This document shows positions 1 through 8,433 of a stretch of 64,000 nt of DNA, piece by piece. The stretch lies in contig NZ_BMXE01000003.1 in NCBI RefSeq assembly GCF_014651595.1, forward strand, positions 1 to 64,000. The letters are read 5' to 3'. The number at the start of each line of letters is the position of its first letter. Position 1 is the first letter of the stretch. Below the pieces are notes generated by a model. The model made no database searches. It saw nothing but the letters and a program-made list of their open reading frames with translations, and had not been told where the DNA came from. The DNA is from Pseudovibrio japonicus (lineage in GTDB: Bacteria > Pseudomonadota > Alphaproteobacteria > Rhizobiales > Stappiaceae). The position numbers and the translations under genes were made by a program.

Positions 1-66
1 TCGCCGCCGGGCATGAATAAAACACATACAAAAACTCAACAAAATGACAGAACATAAGACACAAAC

Positions 67-101
67 AAAAGCCCCCGATGCTACAAAGCACGGGGGCTTT
101 T
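67..101 (+). terminator. Rho-independent terminator of a gene left of the window
   Basis: A 7-bp GC-rich stem (GCCCCCG at 71-77 pairing with CGGGGGC at 91-97) with a 13-nt loop is preceded by an A run and followed by TTTTGTCG. It probably ends a plus-strand gene whose last codons lie at or before about position 20. Confidence 0.75.
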
Positions 102-1044
102 GTCGTTTAAGCATCATCCCCTCAAACAAAAGCGGAAAGACGAACGAAACAGGCACCCGGGCTTTTAAGAAGGCGGTGGCAAGGCTTGGTTTGTCAAGAG
201 AGCTGACGCACGCGCGCGTGTTTGAGCTGCTTTGAGGCCGCTTGCGTTTTTTACGTGCAAGTTGAGCCCGCTTGCGTTGCTATGTTGAGATGCTGGGCCG
301 CGCCGCAGTGCTTCACAGGATTGGCGGAAGGGGATACCTCTTTCCTGCGGAAATCGCAAAAAGAGTTGTGCCCGCCTTCACACAAAGCACCACCCGAAGC
401 TCCAGTCAGACTTATGCCCCATTACGCGGCTCCTGACAGCGCGAGGTCAGAGAAATGGTGCGTCTGGTGGGATCGGGGAGGCCACATTCTGCAAAATTGC
501 AGTAAGCTGTTTGCTTCCGGCGCTTTCCAGGCAGAACGCAGGATCGAAATTTCATTTAGCAGATGACCTACCTTTACAGCAGCCAGGGGTCTGGAAACAT
601 TGGTCACCACCACTTTGTTGAGTTTTGCGGCAACGTTAGTAATCTTGAGTTCTCTTGGTTGCTGGTTCTTGTTGTCGGTGCTGCTGTGTCAAATTGATGC
701 CGATAAGCAGGAGGTAGGTGGGTTCTAAGTCGCAGGAACTGAATGCCCGTGTATTTGCCTCCGAGTTTATCGAGTAGATACTTCGATTCAATGCAACTTA
801 ACTAGTAGTTTTCGAAAATAAGTTCCTGAAACTTAAATGTTAACAATATTTACTATCAATATTGAATGGATACTTATACGTTACCAAAATTGGCGATTTT
901 AAACAACTACATCAGAACATATTCTATTTAAGATAAAGTAGAAATACACCGACTTTCAGCAGGGTTTGTCTCATAAGATTTGTTTTTCCTATGAATTCAA
1001 ATAGCTCGGCATTTTAACGTTATGATCCCTAGAAGGATAAGCAC
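102..1044. other. Intergenic stretch without a convincing gene
   Basis: The short open frames here have no recognisable domain, no good ribosome site and lie on both strands over each other, so I annotate none. Positions 232-248 and 262-278 form a 17-bp direct repeat with one mismatch (TTGAGSCCGCTTGCGTT). From about 780 to 1040 the sequence becomes clearly AT-rich, consistent with a promoter zone for the methyltransferase gene. Confidence 0.5.
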
Positions 1045-1863
1045 GTGCAGGAAACTATGACGATAGAAAATGCAATCGTGCGCGAAAAACGCGCCTGTCC
1101 TCTCTGTGGATCATGGGATAAACGAGATCTTCCACGCTACCACAATCCCGAGTGGAACTGCGTTTCTTGTCGTAGTTGCAGCATGGTTTATCTGGATGAG
1201 GCTCCCGTTTATGAAGAACTTTCCGTTAATTTGGGTTGGACAAAACAGGTAGTAAAGGAAAAAAAGCGAAGAGAGAAAAAAATGCCGATGCTTCTCTGGC
1301 TCGATAAAAAAACGCGCTGGCGACTGCATATCGCAATTGACGATTCGTGGGATTACATTGGTGAGCGCGTTCGCTCAGGTCGTGTACTGGATGTAGGGTG
1401 CGGTCATGGTAGATTAGGACCTGAACAATTTACTCCGTATGGTATCGAAATTGAAAAACACGCCGCTGCAATTGCCCATGAGGCAATGGCCAAAAGGGGG
1501 GGACGCGTCGTGCACGCCCCTGCGCTAGAGGGCCTTAAAGAATTCAGCGATGAATATTTTGATGGCATCATTATGCGTTCTTTTTTGGAGCATGAAGCTA
1601 AGCCGAGAGAGGTCTTAGAGCAGTGCTATAAGAAACTCAAAAAAGGCGGCGTAGTTTATGTCAAGGTCCCGAATTTCGGCACGTTCAATCGTTTAGTTAT
1701 GGGAGTTAATTGGTGCGGCTTTCGCTTTCCAGATCATCTGAATTATTTTGATGTGGGCCGTATGCGTAAACTGGCTGAGGCTTGTAACTATAAATTCCAG
1801 CTAAAAAATATATATTCGCGCATGATAAACGATAATATGCATTGTTTTTTGACCCGTTCTTGA
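1045..1863 (+). CDS. Zinc-ribbon class I SAM-dependent methyltransferase
   Basis: A 272-residue protein whose N-terminus carries a probable zinc ribbon: a CxxC at C18/C21 and a cysteine cluster at C39, C42 and C45. The Rossmann-fold SAM-binding motif VLDVGCGHGRLG lies at 114-125, and a late SFLEHE/KKLKKGG region is typical of Methyltransf_11/23 enzymes. The layout resembles methyltransferases from sugar and secondary-metabolite pathways, but the substrate cannot be read. The GTG start is supported by AGAAGGA at 1031-1037; an ATG four codons later is the alternative. The gene stands alone in an AT-richer stretch and converges on the radical SAM gene, which suggests a shared acquired segment rather than an operon. 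Confidence 0.85.
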   Translation: MQETMTIENAIVREKRACPLCGSWDKRDLPRYHNPEWNCVSCRSCSMVYLDEAPVYEELSVNLGWTKQVVKEKKRREKKMPMLLWLDKKTRWRLHIAIDDSWDYIGERVRSGRVLDVGCGHGRLGPEQFTPYGIEIEKHAAAIAHEAMAKRGGRVVHAPALEGLKEFSDEYFDGIIMRSFLEHEAKPREVLEQCYKKLKKGGVVYVKVPNFGTFNRLVMGVNWCGFRFPDHLNYFDVGRMRKLAEACNYKFQLKNIYSRMINDNMHCFLTRS

Positions 1864-2130
1864 ATGAAAATACCATTATGATGGCACTAAATGGGGGATC
1901 ACCAGGGGGTTAGGTTTTGCCAAAAGTAGGGACTGGTATTTAGCCGTTGAGGTTCGGCTATGTAGCCCAATCAGTCTTGGAGCGATCCTGATAGCCATCG
2001 GGACGAACTTGCCAGAAGTAGAGCGATGAATAGGCCAAATAGCTTTTGCTTGAGCCGCACGTGCCTTGTCAACGCAAATGGTGACGGCACCGCAGTACAT
2101 GTCTCGCTTCCGCAATTCGCTCATTAAATT
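1864..2130. other. Gap between convergent genes with a possible degenerate coding remnant
   Basis: The minus strand is open for 82 codons (1876-2124) without a recognised domain. On the plus strand, around 1960-2010, one frame reads SLGAILIAIGTNLPEV, which resembles the conserved GTSLPE segment of sodium/calcium exchangers, but a stop follows at once. I do not call a gene; at most this is a decayed fragment. Confidence 0.25.
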
Positions 2131-3963
2131 CTATTGGCTGCTTACATTTTTTGCTGCTACCCGGTCCCGAATTGCCTGCGTCTTTTTCATTTTCTCGATA
2201 GCGGCCTCCCCTCCAGCGGTATCTTTGTAAAGACGTAGGCCTTCCTCTTCTTCTTCGCTGCCTTTTTCGAGTGCTGTGTCAGAATAATTCATACGATCAG
2301 GGGAATTCTTAAGCTTATAGTAGAGCCAATAGAAACGCGTTACGTCCTTCAGATAGCCCCAATGTTTGCCGATGATCTCTGCAAAATATCTGGAATAAAA
2401 AACAAAAGGATTTTCTAGTGGTAAAGTGCTACGTCTGTCTTTGCGGTACTTGAGACGGAAAAAGCCGCCTTCTAATGGATGGACACCTTCCAATTTCACC
2501 ATGAGATGAAAAAATAGCATTAAAAAGAGCTTGTTACTCGGTCGGCCACGTTTGTGAACCGCAGCTCTTCGTAATACGGTTTCAATGTGTTCTCGTGAGT
2601 AATAACTCTTCCACGCTTCTTTATATGCACTTTCCCATTCCTCATCGCTCATTTTGCCGTGATGCGAGACCCGATGGTTGGTGTCATATTTATTTAAGTC
2701 TTCATCCATCCATGCATTTTTTCTGTACAGATTCAGATGGTCTTCAGAACCGGGAAGCGGCGTCAGGTAGAAAAATTCCAGCAGATCTAATGGCAGCTCT
2801 TTCTTGATAATCTCGATATCTCGTAGGATGCTTTCACGAGTATCGGAAGGAAATCCTATTATATAACCTGCGTATGTTGTTGCTCCGTGATCGCGCCATT
2901 CCTGCAACATCTGGCGATATTCAGTAATTTTGTTTTGACGCTTTTTGGCAGCAAGCAGGTTGTCTGGGTTGATATTCTCCAAACCAATAAAAACCCGTGT
3001 TACGCCGGCTGCACACGCTTTTTCAATGAACCGGTCGATACGGTGGCATAGGGTATCAACTTGAATAAGGAACTTGATATTAAATCCCTGACGGTGACGA
3101 AGATCAATGATGCGATCAAATAACGCTTCCCAATCTTTGTTACGCGCAAAGTTATCATCAGTAATAAAAAATCGATCAATACCCTGGGCGTAATTGCGAC
3201 GAATAATGCGCTCAACGTCATCCGCTGACCGACTGCGGCTCTTACGGCCCTGTACGTTTATTATTGTACAAAATGAACATTGATAGGGACACCCACGCCC
3301 CAGATCGAATGAAGAATGGGAACCGAGCGTCCTGATGATATGCTTTCGCGGTAAAATCGGATCGGGTTGATTATCCAAATTTGGCAGATCATTCATATAG
3401 TTATAGAGTGGTTTTAGAGTTCCATGAAAAGAATCTTCTAAAACTTCATCCAGCCGCTGGTTTTCAGCTTCGCCAGCAAAAAACGAAATTCCTTCGTTTT
3501 GTGCTTCGACAATCTCTTGCGGAACCTCTGGCAGCATTGAGATGCAACCTGATACATGGAAGCCGCCAATGCACACCTCCATATTTAGTGCTTTGAACTG
3601 GCGCGCCAAATCCAACGCCCTAGGGAATTGGTTGGATTGCACCCCTACCAAGGCGATCAAAGCGCCGCCGCCGTCTTGCTGCACCATCTTGGCGAGACGC
3701 TTAGGCTCCACCCGTATATTCGTTTCATCATAACTGTGAAGTTTGAGCTCAATGGATTCGCCCAGTACCTTCCTCTTCTGACAATCCTCTGCCAATCCAT
3801 AGAGGCAAGCAAGTGTATTAGAAGGAATTGCAGAGCGCAGCCACTGAATAGGATACCCCTCATCATCATAGTGAGTAGGTTTAATTATTATTAAATGAAA
3901 TTTACGATAGTTTTTCTGCCCTACCTCCTCTGGTTTTCTGTCAACATCATAATCAACGCTCAT
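2131..3963 (-). CDS. B12-binding-domain radical SAM protein
   Basis: A 610-residue protein. Residues about 20-180 resemble a cobalamin-binding Rossmann-like domain (GVQSNQFP, IGGFHVSG). The radical SAM core follows with its cluster motif GCPYQCSFC (C225, C229, C232), which ligates the 4Fe-4S cluster that cleaves SAM. The C-terminal third is an uncharacterised helical, charged extension ending in a Glu-rich tract. Families of this layout include methyltransferases, cyclases and modifying enzymes of lipids and natural products; the substrate here is unknown. The gene converges on the methyltransferase and has a long AT-rich upstream region. Confidence 0.85.
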   Translation of the reverse strand: MSVDYDVDRKPEEVGQKNYRKFHLIIIKPTHYDDEGYPIQWLRSAIPSNTLACLYGLAEDCQKRKVLGESIELKLHSYDETNIRVEPKRLAKMVQQDGGGALIALVGVQSNQFPRALDLARQFKALNMEVCIGGFHVSGCISMLPEVPQEIVEAQNEGISFFAGEAENQRLDEVLEDSFHGTLKPLYNYMNDLPNLDNQPDPILPRKHIIRTLGSHSSFDLGRGCPYQCSFCTIINVQGRKSRSRSADDVERIIRRNYAQGIDRFFITDDNFARNKDWEALFDRIIDLRHRQGFNIKFLIQVDTLCHRIDRFIEKACAAGVTRVFIGLENINPDNLLAAKKRQNKITEYRQMLQEWRDHGATTYAGYIIGFPSDTRESILRDIEIIKKELPLDLLEFFYLTPLPGSEDHLNLYRKNAWMDEDLNKYDTNHRVSHHGKMSDEEWESAYKEAWKSYYSREHIETVLRRAAVHKRGRPSNKLFLMLFFHLMVKLEGVHPLEGGFFRLKYRKDRRSTLPLENPFVFYSRYFAEIIGKHWGYLKDVTRFYWLYYKLKNSPDRMNYSDTALEKGSEEEEEGLRLYKDTAGGEAAIEKMKKTQAIRDRVAAKNVSSQ

Positions 3964-4303
3964 GATTTATTGCCCCTGTACCCCTAAAAGAGAAAGACGC
4001 TAAGTTATTTGATAGCGCCACGCAGGATTTTTACTCTACGTAATCTATGGCATTTTTTTGTCTATGGGGACATTCAAATCTTGGGTATTTCAAAATAAAG
4101 AAAATGCAATAAAAGAAAGCAATATATATTATCAATAGACAATATTAATTTACTTGAATACTTACTACTCATAACTTGAGGATGATTGCGCTTTTTGCCC
4201 CCTCAATGAGGCTGGGCTGAGCGAGTATGGCTTTATCGTCTCCTGAGAGGACGCTTCCGTGAGGCAAGACTGCTCCCGGACCCCCATCGGAAACCTGAAT
4301 TGA
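3964..4303. other. AT-rich intergenic region
   Basis: This 340-nt stretch holds the upstream region of the radical SAM gene and the downstream flank of the copper ATPase gene, both read on the minus strand. About 4050-4180 is very AT-rich. I see no open frame with domain evidence and no clear terminator hairpin. Confidence 0.5.
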
Positions 4304-6643
4304 TCAGAGCTTCAGGTTCTTCAGGCGGAGTGAGTTCATGACCACGCAGAAGGATGAGAGGCTCATGGCGAGGGCTGCGATCATCGGGGAAAGGAGTGCT
4401 CCGGTGAAGGGGTAGAGGATGCCGGCGGCGATGGGGACGCCAGCGGAGTTGTAGACGAAGGCCAGGAAGAGGTTCTGGCGGATGTTGCGTATTGACCCCT
4501 TGGCTAGTTTGCGGGCGCGGACGATGCCGGTGAGGTCGCCATTCAGCAAGGTGATGCCTGCACTCTCAACAGCGACGTCTGCGCCGGTTCCCATTGCCAG
4601 ACCTACTTCTGCAGCGGCGAGGGCCGGGGCGTCGTTGACGCCATCGCCCGCCATGGCAACGGTGGCGCCGGATATGTGAAGCTGATCAATCAGTGTTTTC
4701 TTGTCTTCTGGCAGTGCGCCTGCCTTGAACTCGTCAATGCCTACGGATGTGGCTACGGCCTTGGCAGTGATTGCATTGTCTCCCGTGGCCATGATGACCT
4801 TGATACCTGCGTCATGCAGTTGGCTGATGGCAGCGATTGCGTTGTCTTTGATGGGATCGGAGATGGCAATCAGGCCGATGACTTTCTCTGTATTGGAGAT
4901 GTAGATGCTGGTGTTGCCGTTTGCGCTGAGGGATTGGTAGGCCTGCTTCATCTCCTCAGTGAGTGTGTCTTTAAGTCCAAAGATCTCCGGATTGCCAATG
5001 GCATACACGGTATCATCAATCTTTGCGCTGACGCCTTTGCCGGTGTGGGCTTTAAAGTCCTCGGAGTGAGACAGCGAGAGATGTCTGGCCTTTGCGGCGT
5101 TGACGATGGCTTCTGCCAATGGGTGTTCTGAGCCTTTTTCTATGGAGGCGGCGATGTGGAGCAGTTGCTCTTGTGTATGGTTGACCGAGAATGACAGGAT
5201 CGACGTGACTGTTGGTTTGCCTTTGGTGATGGTTCCGGTCTTGTCGACGATGAGCGTGTCGACCTTGGACATGAGTTCCAGCGCGGTCGCGTCTTTGATG
5301 AGTACTCCGGCCTGTGCACCGCGGCCACTGGCGGTCATGATGGACATGGGGGTGGCGAGGCCCAGAGCGCAAGGGCAGGCGATGATGAGCACCGACACGG
5401 CCACGATGATGGCGTAGGAAAGAGACGGTGTCGGGCCGACAAACAGCCAGATGAAGAATGACAGAATGGATATGCCGACAACGGCCGGTACGAAGTAGGC
5501 GGAGACCTTATCTGCCAAGCCCTGAATGGGTGCGCGGGACCGCTGTGCGGAGGAAACCATGGCAACAATTCTGGAGAGCATGGTGTCTGCACCAACATTG
5601 GTTGCCTCAATGATGAGGGTTCCGTTTTTGTTGAGCGTGCCCCCCGTCACCGTATCTCCTGTTTTTTTCTCAAGCGCGACCGGTTCTCCGGTGATCATGC
5701 TTTCATCAACGTAGGACTGCCCGTCAATGACGCGGGAGTCCACGGGGATGGCTTCGCCGGGGCGGACGCGCAGTTTGTCGCCGGTTACGATATTCTCCAG
5801 CGGTGCGTCGTATTCTGTGCCGTCGTCGAGGACGCGGCGGGCGGTCTTTGGAGCAAGGTCAAGCAGGGCGCGGATGGCGTCTCCTGTGCGCTCGCGGGCT
5901 CTCATTTCCAGCACCTGCCCCATGAAGATCAGCGCGAGGATGACGGCGGCGGCTTCATAGTAGACGGGTGGGTGGCCTGTCGCCGTTCTGATGGCTGGAG
6001 GGAACAGGAAGGGTAGGAAGGTTGCCACCACGGAATAGAGATAGGCGGCGCCTACACCCAGCGTGATCAGGGTCCACATGTTGAGTTTTAATGTGATGAT
6101 CGACTTGATGCCGCGTTTGAACAAGGGGATGCCTGCCCATAGAACAACCGGTGTTGCGAGAATGAACTCAACGTAGATGGCTGCCGTCTCCCCGATCCAG
6201 TTGCGGAAGGGCAGACCAAAGAACGGGCCCATGGTGAGCGCGAGCAAGGGGACCGAGAGGATTGCACTGAGCCAGAAGCGGCGGGTGAAATCGACAAGCT
6301 CATGGGAGGGTTCATCACTTGTGGTGACCGCCATTGGCTCCAGTGTCATGCCGCAAATGGGGCATTGGCCGGGGCCTTTTTGAACGATTTCCGGGTGCAT
6401 GGGGCAGGTGTAGTCTACATCCTGAGCCTGTGCGGCCTGCTGCTTTTTGCTGTTGCCTGATGCGTAGAAGTAGGGATCGCCCTGAAAGGTGTGAGCGCAT
6501 TTTTCAGAGCAGAAGTGGTAGGACTTTCCGGTAAATTCGGCAGAGAGTGTCTGGCTTGTGACCTCCACCTGCATTCCGCAGACCGGGTCCTGCTCCTTGA
6601 CAGGAGTGTCATTGGATATTTCTGCGTTCGATGCCTTTTCCAT
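4304..6643 (-). CDS. copA: Copper-exporting P1B-type ATPase with YHS and heavy-metal-binding domains
   Basis: A 779-residue inner-membrane ATPase that pumps Cu(I) out of the cytoplasm. The N-terminus is unusual: a YHS domain (about 19-60, DPVCGM and CSEKC) followed by the short heavy-metal-binding domain (about 78-104, TCPMHPEI and CPICGM), with no classical GMTCxxC HMA domain. Ion-path motif CPC is at 423-425, phosphorylation motif DKTGT at 467-471, the TGE actuator loop at 318-320, and GDGVNDAP near the C-terminus. This layout matches SilP/CopA-like pumps from copper- and silver-resistance loci. The upstream region contains TACC-TTGC-GGTA (6735-6746), a possible MerR-family operator half-site pair. 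No regulator or chaperone gene is adjacent. Confidence 0.93.
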   Translation of the reverse strand: MEKASNAEISNDTPVKEQDPVCGMQVEVTSQTLSAEFTGKSYHFCSEKCAHTFQGDPYFYASGNSKKQQAAQAQDVDYTCPMHPEIVQKGPGQCPICGMTLEPMAVTTSDEPSHELVDFTRRFWLSAILSVPLLALTMGPFFGLPFRNWIGETAAIYVEFILATPVVLWAGIPLFKRGIKSIITLKLNMWTLITLGVGAAYLYSVVATFLPFLFPPAIRTATGHPPVYYEAAAVILALIFMGQVLEMRARERTGDAIRALLDLAPKTARRVLDDGTEYDAPLENIVTGDKLRVRPGEAIPVDSRVIDGQSYVDESMITGEPVALEKKTGDTVTGGTLNKNGTLIIEATNVGADTMLSRIVAMVSSAQRSRAPIQGLADKVSAYFVPAVVGISILSFFIWLFVGPTPSLSYAIIVAVSVLIIACPCALGLATPMSIMTASGRGAQAGVLIKDATALELMSKVDTLIVDKTGTITKGKPTVTSILSFSVNHTQEQLLHIAASIEKGSEHPLAEAIVNAAKARHLSLSHSEDFKAHTGKGVSAKIDDTVYAIGNPEIFGLKDTLTEEMKQAYQSLSANGNTSIYISNTEKVIGLIAISDPIKDNAIAAISQLHDAGIKVIMATGDNAITAKAVATSVGIDEFKAGALPEDKKTLIDQLHISGATVAMAGDGVNDAPALAAAEVGLAMGTGADVAVESAGITLLNGDLTGIVRARKLAKGSIRNIRQNLFLAFVYNSAGVPIAAGILYPFTGALLSPMIAALAMSLSSFCVVMNSLRLKNLKL

Positions 6644-6807
6644 CGCTCATAAGGCTCCATGATCCAGCGGGCTCGCGTATGACGAGCATGGATCATAAGC
6701 CATTGTTTTGCCCCAAAACATTAATGCCCAGTAGTACCTTGCGGTATCACTAGGCTGAGCTTATTGGAAACTAGGGTATTTGGATTAAGTTGCCGATAGC
6801 GCCGTTA

Positions 6808-7488
6808 TCAAGCGGCGACCGGGAATCTCTTTGTGAGCGCCTCTGGGTAGGCCAGTTCGTGGCGGGCGCGCCATTCCGGGACTACGTAGTTTACGATCAG
6901 GCTCTTGCGGGCGCCATTGATATCGCGCCTCTCAAAGCCGTGCCAGGAATCGTCTGAGGGGACGAAGAACATAGCTCTGTTTGGGACCCATGGGGTGTTG
7001 GAGTGGAACGTCTCTTTATCAGAATAAAGAGAGGTGCCCCATTCTTCACCGTGGGACTCTGAAAGATAGAGCAGGAGCGTGAACTTCTTGGCGCCGATAT
7101 CTGTATGCGGTTCCAGCCAAAAGCCTTCCTGATCGCATGTGTATTCAATGCGCAGATAGGTGTTGGAGAGATCGATCCCACATTTGTCGTAGAGCAGATT
7201 CATCATGTGTGGGGACTGGAAGGCGGCAGCGAACTCCTGCTCCTCGCGGTGCTTCATGTAGCTGTCACCGTGTAAGTATTGACGCAGCTTGTTGTTTGTT
7301 GACCGCTGGCCTTCGCTGTAGTCCATATCACTCATGCTGGTGGGCAGGTGCTGGAAATCTGTCAGGGTTTGCTGTGGCAGCAGGTTGTCTGCGGTCCAAT
7401 GCTTGAACGGCGCCTTTTGCTGCTTTGCCTGGCGAATGGCCTGGAAAATGGAAGCGTTGATGAGGCGTGCGGAGTTGGGGCGGTTCAT
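6808..7488 (-). CDS. 2OG-Fe(II) dioxygenase family protein
   Basis: A 226-residue protein. The start is the ATG at 7488, preceded by a strong GGAGGAC; a longer frame reaching 7602 lacks such a site. The double-stranded beta-helix iron-binding triad is visible as HTD near the middle and a distal His in DDSWHGFE, followed by an Arg that would hold 2-oxoglutarate (ARKSLIV). This resembles prolyl-4-hydroxylase-like bacterial oxygenases acting on small molecules or proteins; the substrate is unknown. The gene lies between the copper ATPase and the TetR gene on the same strand, but gaps of 160-200 nt argue against one operon. Confidence 0.8.
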   Translation of the reverse strand: MNRPNSARLINASIFQAIRQAKQQKAPFKHWTADNLLPQQTLTDFQHLPTSMSDMDYSEGQRSTNNKLRQYLHGDSYMKHREEQEFAAAFQSPHMMNLLYDKCGIDLSNTYLRIEYTCDQEGFWLEPHTDIGAKKFTLLLYLSESHGEEWGTSLYSDKETFHSNTPWVPNRAMFFVPSDDSWHGFERRDINGARKSLIVNYVVPEWRARHELAYPEALTKRFPVAA

Positions 7489-7688
7489 AAAGTCCTCCGT
7501 CCTGCTTAGCGCGTGCCTTTTCGGCAGGCTGCTCAAAAACAGGTGGTTCACTGGCTTGATGCCAGGCGGGAGATACTTAATGCCAGCTTGGGGGCCTAAC
7601 AATGTCAGTCTGAAATTGTCGAAAACACAGGATTAACGTGTTTTGCGCGATTTGATATGCATTTGACTGCAGTTGGTCTGATCGGCTT

Positions 7689-8339
7689 TCAGGGGCCGCT
7701 TTCTACTTCTATCGGCTTGAGGTAAGGCTCTATAATCATTGCGAATTTGCGGATGATTTTTTCAACGTAGGCGGGGTCGCCGTGGAACTCCTGCTGTAAG
7801 ATCATGCCGCGTACAAAAGAGCGCCAAATGAGTAGAATGAGGACCATGTCCTGTGAGGCTTCCTCATCCAGACCGGGGGGCAGGAAAAACTGGTTGAGCT
7901 GGTCATTCCAGTCTTCCAGCTTGGGTGAGATGCGCTCAGACAGCGCTGTGTCGGTGCGTGTGGCCATGATGATTTCGGAGAAAGCGCGGCCTTCCGGCGT
8001 GTCGACAACCGTCTTCCAGTAGGACACCATTGCGTCACCAAGGTCGCCATCGCGGGACTGCGTGACTTGCGGAAAGGGGAAGGAACTTGCACTTTCCTGC
8101 TGAAAATGGCGCAGAATTCTTGAGAGAAGGAAATCGACAGTGCCGATCACCAGATCCTCCTTGGTGGGGAAGTGGTGCATGAGCGCGCCGCGGCTGACGT
8201 CTACGCCTTCCAGCACGCGGTTGATGGAGGTTTCCGCGTAGCCAAGCCGATCAAGGCAATCGATGGTCGACTTGATGAGGGCTTTGCGTGTGTTTTCTCC
8301 GCGCTGCTTCTTCTTGTCTAACTTGCTTATCATGATCAA
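7689..8339 (-). CDS. TetR/AcrR-family repressor, likely controlling the atu cluster
   Basis: A 216-residue TetR-type regulator. The N-terminal helix-turn-helix (about 14-60) reads RKALIKSTIDCLDRLGYAET then SRGALMHHFPTKEDL; the rest is a helical ligand-binding domain. It is divergently transcribed from the atuA-like gene with only 94 nt between them, and that gap contains an ATACC-N8-GGTAT palindrome. By analogy with AtuR of pseudomonads it probably represses the catabolic genes until a terpenoid acyl-CoA or acid is present. The assignment to the atu system rests on position, not on residues. Confidence 0.85.
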   Translation of the reverse strand: MIMISKLDKKKQRGENTRKALIKSTIDCLDRLGYAETSINRVLEGVDVSRGALMHHFPTKEDLVIGTVDFLLSRILRHFQQESASSFPFPQVTQSRDGDLGDAMVSYWKTVVDTPEGRAFSEIIMATRTDTALSERISPKLEDWNDQLNQFFLPPGLDEEASQDMVLILLIWRSFVRGMILQQEFHGDPAYVEKIIRKFAMIIEPYLKPIEVESGP

Positions 8340-8372
8340 ACTTAGCCTTAAGACGGAGTTTCTCTGAATTAG

Positions 8373-8412
8373 TTGACGTATTGGGAACTGTTATATACCG
8401 TACGACTGGTAT
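8373..8412 (+). promoter_or_regulatory. Candidate atu promoter with TetR-type operator
   Basis: A TTGACG -35-like element is at 8373-8378. Around the expected -10 position lies an 18-bp imperfect palindrome with arms ATACC (8395-8399) and GGTAT (8408-8412). A repressor bound there would block transcription of the atu genes. The site sits about 55 nt from the divergent TetR start, so autoregulation is also possible. Confidence 0.5.
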
Positions 8413-8433
8413 GTAAAAGAGGTTTCCGTTTAG

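Noticed and set aside
44-235. 63-codon plus-strand open frame
   Set aside because: It runs through a rho-independent terminator hairpin and shows no domain or ribosome site.
222-613. Overlapping small frames on both strands
   Set aside because: No recognised domain, unusual residue make-up and no translation signal; they overlap each other.
1876-2124. 82-codon minus-strand frame
   Set aside because: No family resemblance; a plus-strand reading looks more protein-like but is broken, so neither is called a gene.
6735-6746. TACC-TTGC-GGTA palindrome as a CueR site for copA
   Set aside because: Too short, and no matching -35/-10 with 19-nt spacing was found, so it is only mentioned in the copA entry.
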